This document shows positions 30,301-45,300 of a stretch of 64,000 bases of DNA, in pieces. The notes below the pieces were generated by a model. The model did no database searches. It was not told the origin of the DNA and saw only the letters and a list, made by a program, of their open reading frames with translations. Each line of letters starts with the position of its first letter. The first letter of the stretch is position 1. The position numbers and the translations under genes are program-made. Origin of the DNA: Pectinophora gossypiella (Eukaryota > Arthropoda > Insecta > Lepidoptera > Gelechiidae); NCBI RefSeq assembly GCF_024362695.1, contig NC_065404.1, forward strand, positions 8,410,604 to 8,474,603. Reading direction: 5' to 3'.

Positions 30301-33300
30301 TAACACGAAAGTCCAACCCCCATTTCGCATACAAGATCCGTTACTTATATCGCGTGCGTGGAACGATATATTTCTCGAGGAATTCGCCGATATATCACGG
30401 GACCCTCGATAACGTGCTTCCTAGTTTCCGCTGACTGGACAGCCGATTACGACGACTACCAATGGCAGAAAAATACACAGGGACCGTTAAGGGAACTCCT
30501 ACCGCCACCCCAAGCCTCAAGAAATACAACCGTTTATTATCACAAGGGCCGTGAAGAATAACATGACATTTAATGTCTAGAAACAGAACGGCAAGTTGGG
30601 AATTCTTGTAACTTCTAATTGGACCACTTACACTTATAATTTACAAGTTGACTGGCATCGTAAACTTAGAAAATAAAATACTTAGTACTTATTTCGTAAA
30701 TTAATAATAATTGTATAGAGTATTCTCCAGTGCATTCTTGGCATTATTTTCTGAAGTACAAAGGAAAACGGGAGATAGTTATTTTCGTTTACGTAAAACG
30801 TCAAAGCTTTGTGGGCTGGCACACGAGACGGTACAGTTGTATTAGAATCAGATATGTAATAAGCAATAAGTTAATGGGGTTTGGGATCTCGGACCGCAGA
30901 GACGAGATCGATAGCTCTCTACAGAGTAACATACTCCATTCATGTCACGAACGGGCGCGGATATTCGCGATGCAAGATAAAAACTTAGTTTTGACTAGCT
31001 TTCTTCAGTTGATGGCTCTATTTACGGTCGGATCTCCCTGATACGAAAATGGAACACAATTTATAGAGCCAATAAACTTAGAGAAACCACAAAAAATACT
31101 CCTGGCATTTTTACGGCTCGTAACAACTAGAAAAACTATCCCGAATCTCCGAGGGACCTGTAATCAACACGAGGGTCAAAACAAAAAAACAATCAACGGA
31201 ATAAAGCCGTTGAGATCTTAATAAAAGCGAGGCGTGATAAAGGATATTAACGCTGATGTGTCTTAGCGGGCTTAATACCTTATCGGTGAGCGGGGGGATA
31301 TTGTAGCGAAGCCACCCTTGAAATCGCTTCCCCGCGGCATAGGGCGCGCGGGGTGGCTGCGGGCCGGCGGGAGAGGGGCACAAAGCCGCGGCCGTTGACA
31401 CGAATCTCCCGCGCTCTGTTTATGTATCCCATCGGATTTCTTCCATACGCGTTGATTGTGAACCGCCTGGTCGCGTATGGACCGTTTTGTTTCAAGATTT
31501 GATGGGATAAATGTTATCAAAAGTAGCGATAAAAATAAACAGCTCTCAAAATCGAATTCTCACCTGCGACATTCGCTTGTCATTTTGTTGTCGCAGTTAT
31601 AGGAGTGACTGAGAGAAAATGCTCTCTAGAGTACCAACATCTTGTACTGTTCAACTGAATGTTTGAGGAAATGTGAAATAGTCAAGTTGTGAGCATGCGA
31701 GGAACATGAACTGCGCTTACATAATTTAGGTTTTCATTTTGTTGTACCGATGAAACGTCAAAAGGTTACGTCTCGCATATTTAACCTCTCGTGAGTTCTA
31801 ATGCTACATGCGTCACCACTCGTATCTGTGTCGTATCCCATTATAATGATAAGTTAAACATTAACTGTCTCGATCCGCATCCAACGCCTATGTTTGTTTA
31901 TTTTTACTCTCACAAAATTCCGCCCGCGTTGTCTTCTATTATTTATCGTATCAGACGCATACGCATGCCTACTGGGAACAGAACTGACGATGTATAATAT
32001 CTCGAATCATCATCTTATTAAATAAACTATTGAAATATCCAATAATGTAATCAGTTAACGCCTGAAAGCGTTTGTTTATGTAAATCAAGACTAATGTAAA
32101 TAAATGAAACATTTGCTATAAACACGCTTTCAATTTGGCATGAGTAGATTAGATACCAAATTATCAAATAAGATCATTAATCACTTCTTCTTCTTCTTTG
32201 CGAGTCGATGGCGATCGAAACTAAATTTTTGCTGACCAATAATCGACCATTGGTTAATCACTTACGAGTAAATTGTATTTATTTTATTTATATATTAAGA
32301 AAGATTTTCTTCCAGCCATGGCCTAGTGTCGCCTCTTTTATATTGCCGTGCCCTTGCAGGGCGTCACATGTACCTCTTTACTATGTTCCACCTTAATTTA
32401 TGTTTGTGACATGCAATAAATGAATATGAATATGAGTATAACAAGACCAGTAGGCTCTGCACGGTAACCGGCGCCTCGAGGCCTTTGACCAATAGCTGTT
32501 TGACTCAATATAATTCGCACCGCGCGCGGCGCGGTTGTCATGCAGACCCGGCTGGTGTGCTCAAAATTGAAAGCTAGCATTTCAAGGTTAGCACGTCCAA
32601 TGTTTTAATTTATTTTGCAAGGAAATGTTGTACTTTTAGTAAAAGATTTACGTACAGTTGTAATGATTTTTATATATGTGACAATACTAATTAAATACAT
32701 TAGTCAGTAATTCGCTTAATTTTTAATAATATTTACGTCCTTGAAATATTGGAGATACCAATTAAATGGTAACACTTACGTCACCAATGGGCTAGCAATG
32801 GCGGCTTGTCATAGGTTTGAGCACACCTGGTCTTCTTATACCATACTTCCAGCTATGTTCGTTAACTATAAAAGGTTGAGAAACTGTGGTATCTTAGGTG
32901 GATGATACGTTGAATAAAAAAATATTGTTTTAAAAAATTATACGACACTAAGTGGCCAATTGAATAAAGATATTTTCGAGTTTGAAATGTGAGTGAACAG
33001 GACATAACAATCCAATCTCTGAGATATGGGTCAACTAAAAATTGTGTACAAATTTTTCGCTCACTCCATACCGCGTCAAATATAAAACTGTAGAACATGT
33101 AATATTCGCATCTAGACAGACACTACGTCACAAATCTAATGTGCTAAGTGTTACTATTATAAACTCCATCTATTTTTACGTAACATTTTTTATCACAAAC
33201 ATCTGCAAACGTTTGTAAGTGTAATCTAACAATTATATAGAAAACAGAATCATTTATTCAACTTAATTATCATAGACAAATCTGTTAAGGCCAATTTATA

Positions 33301-36300
33301 ATTTTTTTTACTCTACGTCATTTCACAACGTCTTACGGCTGAGGAGAAAAAATGACAAGAAACCGTAACAGCAACACATCATCTCCTTAGCATTTCCCCT
33401 TTTTCACAGGGTGCGCTTACCTAACCTGAATATTTAACAGGTCCGGTTTTTTACAGAAGCGACTGCCTGTCTGACCTTCCAACCCGTGAAAGGAAAACCA
33501 GCCCCATACAGGTTAGGTCACATACCTCCGAAAATGCCATTCTCGGAATGAATGTGGGTTTCCTCCACCTCTGAGCACGTGATAATCATTCATAATCCAA
33601 ACATGAATTCGAAAACAAATTCGACAATCATTGGTTTAGGCTTGTGCTGGATTGGAACCTGCGATTACAAAGTGAGGGGCAAGTGTTCTACCAACTGGAC
33701 TACCACCGCTTTGTAACAACAACACATATTGAATTGAAATTGAACGTTACCGTTCGAAAACGGCTCTACGTTTTGGGGTTGGAGTTTCAGAACCAACAAA
33801 ATCGGGCCATCAGGTGACCTAATAAAAAAGGAAACTCGTAGATCATAGACACAAAATAAGCGATTCATTCACTTTATTATTTTAACGTAGGTATCTAATC
33901 TTCGGATAATGAATACGAATAATTAATTAATTAAGGACCAGTATTACTTTGATCAATTTCCTTGTCATAATTGCTTTGTAAGTAGGTAATGAAAATAATT
34001 ACAAAATTTCTCATTTACTCTGATTAGAATAGACGCTTCGGTTTATTCAAATGTAAATGTTATACAGGGTGTTAGTGACATCGTAACGAAAACTTTGAGG
34101 GATGATTCAGACCATGATTCTGAGTTGATATCAAGTGGAATTTTCCGTCGCAAAAGTATGGATTGGAAAATAATTAAAAAAAATTCATGAATTTTTTGAC
34201 AGGAAATTCCACTTGATATCAAATCAGAATCATGGTCTGAATAATCCCCCTCAATATTCGTTACGGTGTCACTAACACCCATACCTACTTGTATGGCTAC
34301 CGTATAGTATGTACTTATACGGGGTGTACGTGACATCGTAACAAATACTGAAAGGGATGATTCAGCTGATTATTCTGAGTTAATATCAAGTGGAATTTCC
34401 TGTCAAAAAATTATAGAATTGAAAATAATTTAAAAAAACTAAAAAATATACATGATTTTTGCGACGGAAAAATCCACTTGATATCGACTCAGAATCATGG
34501 TCTGAATCACCCCTCAAAGTTTTCGTTACGATGTCACTAACACCCTGTACGTATAATTAACGACAAAGAGAAATGAAAAAAAAATCCTGTCCATCCTTTT
34601 CAGAAAATTAATTGTCTTACTATACTTAATTTTATTTAACTATTTGATTTCTGTTTATTGTTATCTTACTGAAATATATTTGATTTTAATTATTTAGATA
34701 ATTAATTAAATTAATAGTTTTTGATTCATCTATTACTTTCAACTTTTTTTCTATTTTGTTATTTTGTGGAGGCCTGGAGTCCTAAAACACAGGGTATCCT
34801 AGTTTAGGCTCCAGCCTCTACAAATATTACCATTTATTTTTGTAGAGGAAATAAAGATTTTACTTCCTTACTTTACTTTTACTTACTTAGTAGAGTACCG
34901 TTTTCCTCAGTCAAGTTTTATCGCCTAAAGCTATTACACCCTAGATCAGGGGTTTAGCGTAAGGTAAAAAATATTCATTTGCTAGCTTTTCTTGGCCTGA
35001 TTGTCCGAAAAAGTAAGATGATTCCGTGCTTCGGAGGGCACGTTAAGCCGTTGGTCCCGGCTATTAGCCGTAAAAGCAACTCCATCAACCCGCAGTGGAG
35101 CAGCGTGGTGGAGTATGCTCCATACCCCCTTCGGTTGATTGAGGGGAGGCCTGTGCCCAGCAGTGGGACGTATACATATAGGCTATTTATGTTGTTATGT
35201 AGCTTCTCTTTTAGTGAATATATGAGAAACATAGGTACAAGTTTTAAGCTCTACTGAAACTGGGAACATTAATTTACGGACACGTTCACAGTAGTCCACA
35301 CATCGGTGTTAGACTAACATTTGCGTGCATTTGTCTCTCTCAGTTTGTGTATAAATAGTAAAGGACACACGAATGTTTGATGACGTAGTTGCGAGTTGGA
35401 ACTGGAACTGCCGTGAATGCGAACGCAGTATGGGACACATCTCCAAATTTAAAATAGGTATGTTCGCGTCCCACTTTCGACGCTCCAGTTAAAGCAGCGC
35501 TTTAACGCGACTTTATCCCGGTGTAACGCTCCAGAGTTCATTTGTGACGTCACACGAGGGTTCGTCATCCGCTCTGCCGGGTGCGCGGGCGCAATTAGTA
35601 CGAATTAAACAATTAAGCTAAGCATGGCGGCCGCTGGCGCCTGACGGAACGCGACAATATGACGACTCAGATACGTAGTGATACACATCAATTTAACAGC
35701 TAGCTGACCCGGCACATTCGCATTGTATACTAGACTATACTATTTTAAAATACATTTTGTATCAAAATTTATTCCAGAACGGAATTTGTCTGAAATTCCC
35801 TACCACTAAGTTACTGCTTCCCGTTATAAAAATATGAAAGAAGTACGAGTATTAGGTACTTATAAAGCTTTCATACGCTATATCTAATTATCTATAAAAT
35901 AAAGCATAATATTTATTTCCTTATTACAAAATTTATATTATGATTATGTATTCCCTTCTCTTCTTTCGTGTTGGTTGTGTACTTGTGAGACTCGTCAACC
36001 CTGACACATAAATAAATTTGATTATGAATTTATGACACATAAATTAAACAAGTAGGTTGTTTCCTTACGCTTTGTATCTCTGGTACGTAACTTATTGTGT
36101 AATTATGTACCTTGTTCCTACATAATTTAATTGTATGTATGTGTAGTTTCGTACTCCTACACGTCCCAAGGGGTAGATAAATGAAAACTTCCTTCACGGC
36201 TTTCAAGCTTTGCTATTGTCTACACCGTGTTGCCTTCCCTTATCCTTCAAACTTTCGTAAGTATGTTATGTAAATACGAAAATTCTGCCTAATTTCAATA

Positions 36301-39300
36301 ACAACATCAACAATGCTGAAATTTTAATTATTTCCACATAAAACAGCATTCGTGAAGTGTAATGACAATTATCATAAATCTATATTCTAACAGGAGTACG
36401 AATGTTTGCCCAGTGGCGCTTGTTTATTGAATCTGTCTCTGATGGGTGAGCGTTTAATGGTTCTCTTTCCGAACTCCTACGAGCTTTTTACCTAGTTATC
36501 GATTCCTGTTACTGTACATAAGCTACACAACATATTAATTTTATTTACATATCCAAATCGAGACACGAAATTGTATCACAGAAACGAAAAATAATAGGTA
36601 AATTATTTTCTATTCTAATCCCTGGCACTGTTACACATTAGTAATTATCAAGCCGCAAGTGGACGCATTCCGGGGGTGTGAAAGCTCCATATCAATAATC
36701 TAGACACCTCCCCGCAATCTGCCCAAGAATAGGACTCAATATATAATATTCCAATGTATACTAGTACCTACAACAGTAGCTATTATGAAGCAATAACATT
36801 TCAGAGCAGTAGACTAGAACGTGTAATCGCACATGAATTCGACGTATTCATTGGAACTACATCCGCTGTACTGTTAGTTAACAACTTGCGAACTAATACG
36901 ACCTGCAGAACACGTAACATTCAAAACGAAGAGAATGCATACATCTATGAGGCCAAACTTGTAAGTTCTCGGAAACATATCCAACCAAACTCAGCAAATA
37001 AACATTTGGCGAAAAAGTGCTGATACAACTAACGAGCAAAGTTTCCTCGGGTAGTAGAAATATCAGGTAAACGAAGCACATACGGACGTAAATCCGTTAA
37101 TGAGATAATTTACATATAGAAGCGAAAAGGCCCTCGCCCGTCTCGATTTAGGTATATACACTTTTTTCAGAGTTTCATTCAAAATGAAAAACATTTTCTA
37201 CACGAGATAACTTGAATTCTTTATTTTCATCGCACTAGCGCGACGGCGACTTCAAGTTTCATTCTATAATCCCCTGAAGTTAGATTGCTTCTACTGGAAT
37301 ATGTATGCGTGATTTCGAAACTTGTGTCGAAATAGAGGTTGTTATAGACGTAACAAGAGGCTGTTGGATTATTCAGAGTTATCTCTGTCGGCATGTCTCT
37401 GACGCTTCGGCGGTTCACACCTCTGTCGGAGCTGTGTTGATACTATCTTTGCTGATATTCAATATGGAATGTTACACCTACGTGTACTAACTAGATGCTA
37501 ATGCGTAATGTCTACCTACAGCCCCAACGCGATGACAAAGTAAAAGATTTGAACCATTTAGAACTAAGAGCACACACAGTTAGATTATCTCGGTCACATT
37601 TCACAATTAAACTCCCTCACGACAGTCCGGAGTAAAGTGAGTGCAGAGTGGAAGCTATCGTAGCTCCATCGTAAATAGTGGTCACGATCTTGTATTGTGG
37701 GAACTCAGATAAACCAGTAAGGAACACATTTCTTTTTCCACGAAGCAACAGCTTTACACACCGTGCGGGCATTGTAAAAGACACCGCTGCAACTCAGTTA
37801 TGTAGGTACGGACTGAATATAAACATGTTCTGCAGCTAGACATGTTGGGTACAAATCGAATGCTTTATGGTACAAATGGCAATGCATTTGCACGGCTGAT
37901 CCAGTGCCTGAGAGCGAGATCACGGACAGAAATAGAGCTGTAGTAACATCGATCGTGTCGCGTTTCCATATGACCACACCGTTGCTCACCGGCTCGAGCA
38001 ATTGAGCCGCTCACTTCCTTCCGGCGGCCGGCCGCTGATGTGATGACCGCAAACAAAAACTCACTAACAGCAATCATAACACGTTTCTGCCGCTTTATCT
38101 CATTGATATTTTCAAAACAATAAAAAAAAACTTGACGTTATAAATTATAGGAGAACAAATAACTTTGTTTTTAGCTTTTTTTTTACCCATAATATCTGCT
38201 GACTGCTCGTAGTGTATGATATTGACAAGTATCATTTTTAATAACAAGCAAATTTTAATAATAGCAATGAACTTTAGATTACTTATGAAGTACAAATAAC
38301 TTATTTAATTCGACGAGCAAATTTACAATAACTCATATTTTATCGGAACAAGCAAAAACATTTTGTTTGTCCTCAATTTGAGCGCACGTTTCCGTAGTAA
38401 TACGTACGACTAACAAACAGCAGTCAACCAGTGTCGGTGTGTACCGCGTGGTAGAGTTCACGATTGTTCCCGCCGCGCCGCCGCGCGCGATCGATGGCTG
38501 ACCCGTGCAATGTCGCCCTCGCCGCGCCTCCTAGCGCCGTCTCCTTTGACCTGCCGCAGCATTCTACCGCCGCGACACCCGCTCTTCATTCTATTACCCC
38601 GTATAACTCAATAAAACAAGCGCTTTTGACGCCCTGCACTCAACGTCGCCTCGCCCTCGTACCAAAATCAACGCCGCGAATTAGGTAAACCTTCCCATAT
38701 GAATATTTATTATTTATACTCATTCGAAATTTCAATTACAAAAACCAATATTGGACGAGCATTAGAATACTATGCGTAAGCTCGTTTCCATGCGGAGGCA
38801 ATCATAGTCACACAATTCAATTTATTCAAGTTCCAATTCCGCCTGACGCCCACTACACGGTCGCTTATCCATCTACATCGAAAAATAAACGAGAAAGCTC
38901 GTAAGTCGATGAATACGTAATAAGCGAGTACCCAGACATTGTGGGGGTTGATACTTGAATGATATAGGCTTATATGATGCTTATAATGTCGGCCGGCGGG
39001 CGTAATAAATGACTGAGTAGGAATTAAGGTCCTCGGGAGCGACTACTCAGGTAGAGGTATATGAAGGTGTAAGTGGCAGGGTAGGTATGACTAATGAACA
39101 AGTGAAACCGTAAGTGGCATAGGTGGACGTTCTAATGACTATTTTACAGTCACTCTATTTCAAAACAATTACGTTTATCGTAACCTATTTTCTCCGAGTA
39201 GATGATACGGCTGTCGCTTTGGTATTATGTCAGATTATAGTCTTCATTCTTATAATATGATTCAATCTTCATCGAGATATCTTGAAAGATTCGTGCCAGA

Positions 39301-42300
39301 TACATTAAAATGTTAAGTGTTTTTATTGTATTTCCAAGTTCGGAGCAAATACGTACCTATTCAATTCAAACTTATAAAAGTGCTTCCCACTGAAAACATA
39401 ACAAGTACTTTTATTATCACATTGATGATTCTCAAATATTAGATGTAAGAGGCGGTACAACAGACAACTTTTCGTTAATGACTCCATTAAGAGTAGAGTC
39501 TCTGCAGTATTTATCTGTACGTGTTTCCAACTTAAGTGGCGCCGATAAAGGACCGCTGTTTCTCCTTCAAATTGAAATTATTACTTTTTCAGATATAGCG
39601 TGATCAAGATTATATGTCGCAGCTTATTTTACTTATATCGGTCGATTTAGATTGGTAATAAGTAAGACCCTAAAAGATAGAAAGAGAGCACACAGAATTT
39701 ACAAACCAAACGCCATCTTATAAAAGTCACAAAGACTAATGACTCGACATTACAAGGAATTAAAACTCAATATGGGAACCAACTACTTACATACACACAA
39801 ACTATAAACACTTTTTTCTTTGAAACCAAACTCCGAAAAAACAGCCGAAACGTGTCCATTCTGTTTATTTAATCTGTCCACTAGTCTATGCGCCGGCGCA
39901 CGTGTGGCGCGTTCTACGCATATGCGCACGGGCAGTGCGCTCGCATTGTTTGGAATTTCACGTTCAATATAGGGCGTAAATATTTCGACAAAGCTCTAAA
40001 AGGGAGAGCCTATAAAAGAACAACAGATATCCGTTACGATCGCCTTCAAGTCGAGAACAATTTTATGAATATGTTGATACCAATCAACGGGTTTTGTTAA
40101 GAACATGTTTTTGTACGTATAAAAATATAATGAACTTCCCATTAAGTTATTAAACTTATAGGTTCTGTAAGTACGTAGGTAATGACAATAAGTCCGGTAA
40201 TAACAATTTGTGCTATGAATTACCTAATATTTAGCATAAAAGCAGATTTCAAAGTAGTTGGACAAGTAGATAGTGTAGATACCTACTTGCCTAAATACCT
40301 AAATATAATATGGTACGTACTAGGTCCCTTCTAGCCGCCACGCAAAGAACACGTCGATAACATATAATTAGATGCTAAACAAGATTAAACTAAGGCGAAA
40401 TAGGGGCAAAAAATGTCGCTTCAATAAAACAAAGGCGTATAGTTTTTTGCGTTCATTAGCCCGAAGATGTGCGGGCAGAAGCAGATTCGCTGCGCCATAG
40501 CAAAATAAAAACAGTAGTTGAGGTACACTACACACCAAAATAGGTACCGCGCACACATGCAGCAACGTGCACTTTCCGAACTAGAGTGCAAAGATTTTCG
40601 TAATATTGCGCTACGGCCTTTTTTGACATGACTTATTGTAGATTTGCAGCAAATGGCATTAACTTCTTGGTCGAACACATGGAGAGCGCTAATAGCTCTC
40701 ACTCGATATAAAATTTAAGACAACAGGCCTGAGTGTGCACAGCTGGGCGCGGTCCTCGGCTCAGGGCGTCGTCTGAGAGGATTATACATATTTGAAATAA
40801 TTACTCGATATAACCGATAACGACAAGCGCTGCGGCTGAAACAAGTGAGCTTGGGCGTCCGGTTCGCTTAAGCATGTATAGTGGATCTACTGTTATATTT
40901 TCACTATGACTGCGCGGGCGCAATAAAAAGCAAGGGAGCTGTGTCGCACACGTGCATCCGCCCGCCACAGTGCGAAGTTATTTTTAATAATGCACCGCTC
41001 ATTGAACGAAGATCGTGCACTTTTACGACTCGAGACAACGGGTGAAACAGCCCGTTAAAGAGAAAATTGCTAAAATAGCATTTACGAAATTAAATCTTAA
41101 CGAGTCAAAGTAGTTTTTATTGAAGTTGGGTCGCAATCTTATCGAATGTGTAGGTATAAATAAAATAGAACTAAAAATATTAATAAAAGTAATAATTAAG
41201 TGCAGTAGGTACTTTCCTCATTCTAGAGTAACTATAGTTACTACGATATTAAATGGGTAATGGTATAACGGTATTGCGAAAGTTGTTGTGTTTAATTTTT
41301 AATGATATTGTACATAAATACATAATTGAAATATTACACAAGTTCAGAGTTTTCGCATTAAAAACGCGCCCCTACGAATGCCATGGCAGTTACGTGTTAA
41401 AATAACTCTCGTTTAAAAGCAATGACATCTTCTAACTCTCTAGACAGTAGACCATGTAGTTTAACAAAAAAAAACTCCTATCGTGTGGGTTGTGAGGTGA
41501 ATTACCAACCTCATCAACCCTGGTGTCAGGGTTATATATTATTGAGCCGCCAAAGGTCTCTGACAAGGCCCATGTAACGACTACTTACTTACATCAGTAA
41601 GTAGTAACCGGGACCAACGGCTTAACTGCCTTTCGAAGCACGGCTCATCTTACTTTTTGGACAATCAGGTGATCAGCCTGTAATGTCCTAACCAAACTAG
41701 GGATCACAAAGTGATTTTTGTGATATGTCCCCACCGGGATTCGAACCCGGGACCTCCGGATCGTCAGAAGAAGAACAAAAAATCTGTGCATTTATCAGTT
41801 AAGTTCAGGTAGTCAGAGAGTAATATCTATTAGGCAGTAATGTATAGTTAAACCTTGCATTAATCGACCCATAAATTAAACTTAATAACCGTGGTAGCCC
41901 GGTTGGTAAAACGCTTGACTCTCACTTTGAAATCGCAGGTTCGACTCCAGCACAGGACTCAACCAATGATTGTCGAATTCGTTTTCGAATTCATGTTTGG
42001 ATCATAAATGATTATCGCGTGGTCAGCGATGAAGCAAAACATCGTGAGGAAACCCACATTTCCGAGAAATGCATTTTCGGAGGTATGTGACCTAAGCTGT
42101 ATTGGGCTGGTTTTCCCTTCGCGAGTTGGAAGGTCAGACAGGCAGTCACTTCTGTCAAATATTCAGGTTAGGTAAGCGGACCCTATGAAAAACGGGATAA
42201 TGCTAGATATGGAATATACTGGAGATGTGTTGTGAATATAGGTACCTAAAAAAGGCTTAGATTACCCAAATATTTCATGAATGTTTATAATATTATCGTT

Positions 42301-45300
42301 CCCAGTCGCAAACCTATAAAAACTTTTGAATATTTGAATTTCTCGCCACCTCCGACTCCTAGTGTACTAATGTCATCAACAAAAACTCCAAGGTTATTGT
42401 ATCGAGCTAATACTAATAATTACTGACTCATACATTCCTTCTTTGAATGATAAGAAAGCAGCCAGCTTTTTATGATAGCAAATAGCATCTATCTGCGTCA
42501 CAAGGAATAGACGCGTCACATTATCAGTAAGAGACAAATTGTTGATAGCTCCACCCACCTGTGGTTAAAACAGACCCTCGAATTCGAATGCGTTTTGTCT
42601 TACTTGCAGCTCTATCAAGAGACATTAAAGAACTTAATTAGTCCGCCCACACTCACTCATACAGGCGCGACTCTCGCTAGCACTTCAATAAATACTTTCT
42701 CACAAAATTGATAGCGTGAACCATCTATCCACATGAAGTTTTTAAAGCCCCGAGTGAGTCTTAAGCCCGTCAAGTTTTGATTTAATAACCAAACGTGTTG
42801 AGTTATTAAAAATCATCTTCATTTATGCTTATAAGATAAACATTCTGTATTCAACCGCCGCCGCCGGTCGTTCCGGGCTTAATTATGATATCAAAAGCTG
42901 CATCGTCAGCTCCTTCCATCGCGTGCACGTGGGCTATCTCCCTCTCTGTCCAAACGCAGGATGAAGCCAGCCCACTGCATCGTCTGTACCGACGATTAAA
43001 CACGTTTCTATGCGCGGTCTCGTATTTTTGTGTTCCGGCTATGCCACTCAGCCTCCGTCCCTTACAGAAAAACAACACTTCTAAATGACCCCACTTCTAT
43101 TTCATCTCGACGCGTCGCCGCCTCGACCCGCGTGAGAGCTCACCGCGATGACACGGCGAAATTGCTTAGATTATAATTTTAATAGATAGCTTCAATTACA
43201 TAGCTCAAACAGATATCTAATGATATCCCGCGATAGGTCGGGTGGTAACGAGTCGACGCTTTATTAGGAGGCTTAGTGTTGTCGATAATGATAGATCGAT
43301 CATTGGCGGCGCAGAGAGTGAGGTACGTGACGGCAGGTTGGAGGGCCGCGGCCGCGCGAGGTGGTCGAGGGCGTGAGAAAGTTGCGGAGCTGCAGCGGGA
43401 TCAGAAGCCCAGGCGCACGCAAATGAAGTGCAATTTCGCCGCGGGATTGCGGAGAGACGCTAGCGGCGGTCGCGGCGGCGGCACTCGGTCACGAACTACA
43501 TTGTTGCAGTCGCAGGTAATTTCATTAGGTTCCCGCTCGCTACGTTCCCGACTCGTCGTTGCAACTTACTACTACTGTAGCTTCTTATTTGTTCGTTAAT
43601 AATTGCCAACAACGCCAACAACGGTCTCTTGTTAGACTCGAACAAATAGTGTCTGTACTCCACTTTGAGCCAATCAAGCTTTTAGAGTTTAGATGTACGA
43701 GCGTAACAATCTGCTATCGATTTTTATTGATGTTATTGATGTCATCATTGGCAATCACGTAGAAAGCGTTTGAAATCAAATACCGTGAACTAGCGCTATA
43801 AAACGAGAAATGCTTACGTGTCGGGTTAAGGGGTCGCAATTTTAAAATTATTTAGTCAGTTCTGATAGGTTAACTCATGAAAGCATGTCACTGACATAGT
43901 TTCTTATACTTTGGTTTACTTTACCGCTTTTACCTAACCTGAAGACTTAACAACCAATTCTTTTACAGAAGCGACTGCCTGTCTGACCTTCGAACCCGCA
44001 AAGGGAAAACCAGCCCAATACAGGTTAGGTCACATACCTCCGAAAATACATTTCTCGGTAATGTGGGTTTCCTTACGATGTTTTCCTTTACCGCTGAACA
44101 CGTGATAATTATTATGATTCAAACATGAATTCGACATACATTGGTTTAGGCCTGTGCTGGATTTGAACCTGCGACCTCAAAGTGAGAGGCAAGCGTTCCA
44201 TTCATTCTTCATTGTACAATTATATATTTTCATTTGATTCTTAATGTTTACGAGAGGTGTTTGTATCAGTGGGTGTCGCGACCCCCGCCGGCCGCTCTGC
44301 ACGGACCGACCAATGATAATTTGTATCGCAGCAGGTTAAAACATTAACCGTATCATTTTATTCTGACATTACCAGAGAACACGTTTAGAAAGGTGCCCCG
44401 TAAATATAAATCACAACATATCTGACATGTGTAAATTTGAACGACTAAAAGCTGGTGGGTAATGAAAACAAACGTTGGTCGTCCTAGTTTGTGATCGGGC
44501 GTGACAACCGCAATGCGCGTTGGTCACACATGAGCTTTCGCAAGCTAGCGGCTGACTGATTATAATCACCAGGCACGAATCGTCTAAATAGTGGATGCAC
44601 GACATCAGCATCTGAGAGACCGTTACTTCGGACGATCAGTCGCCGAAGCGGAGCCCAGATGGTACCGTCGCCACACCAGTCACCTTAACGAAACTATAAT
44701 TGCTTCAATTAACTGCTACGAACGCCAAATACCCAAATAACAACGTTAGCAGACACATTTTCCACGACGATTAATCACAACGCTCGAGCTGTATCGTAAC
44801 CACCAGTTGTTAAGAGCCGACACTGCGCCGGTGATGAATGAGACGGTTTCAGTAGTTATTAATTTTAATGATTCACTCGCCGGAAATCGCAACATATTTT
44901 TTAGTTTGAACCGTTTCTGTATTTATGCAAATGTACAAAAAATCTGCCGATTAAACAGCTGATGGATGATGCCAAAATATATCTGCAAGAATCAGGAAGG
45001 TACTTGCTATAAAGTTAAATTATACATCAATTGGATTACATTTCGAGAGTAATGTAATCACTAAATTGACCGTTGAATAAACAAAAATCTCACTATTCAC
45101 TGAAACTTGAAGCTTCCCCACAGGAATAACACTCAAGTAATTATTCTGTTAAGTACACATAATAATTAAGTAACGCTTTAACTTTTTCATTTGACGTAAT
45201 TATAATTACAAAGAATAATTTTATTACATTGAATTAACCCTGTGCCGCGCAGGAGCCACTCACATAAAATTCCAAGGAGCTCGTGTAATTAGAGTGGGAC

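Noticed and set aside
34043..34336. Open frame of 97 codons, minus strand
   Set aside because: Lies inside the foldback element; the sequence is explained by the repeat arms.
41889..41965. Possible tRNA gene (A and B boxes present)
   Set aside because: No cloverleaf could be closed, and the sequence continues into the SINE body shared with other copies.
43276..43599. Arg/Gly/Ala-rich frame with a possible donor site
   Set aside because: Composition-driven; no acceptor partner or homology, so not called as an exon.
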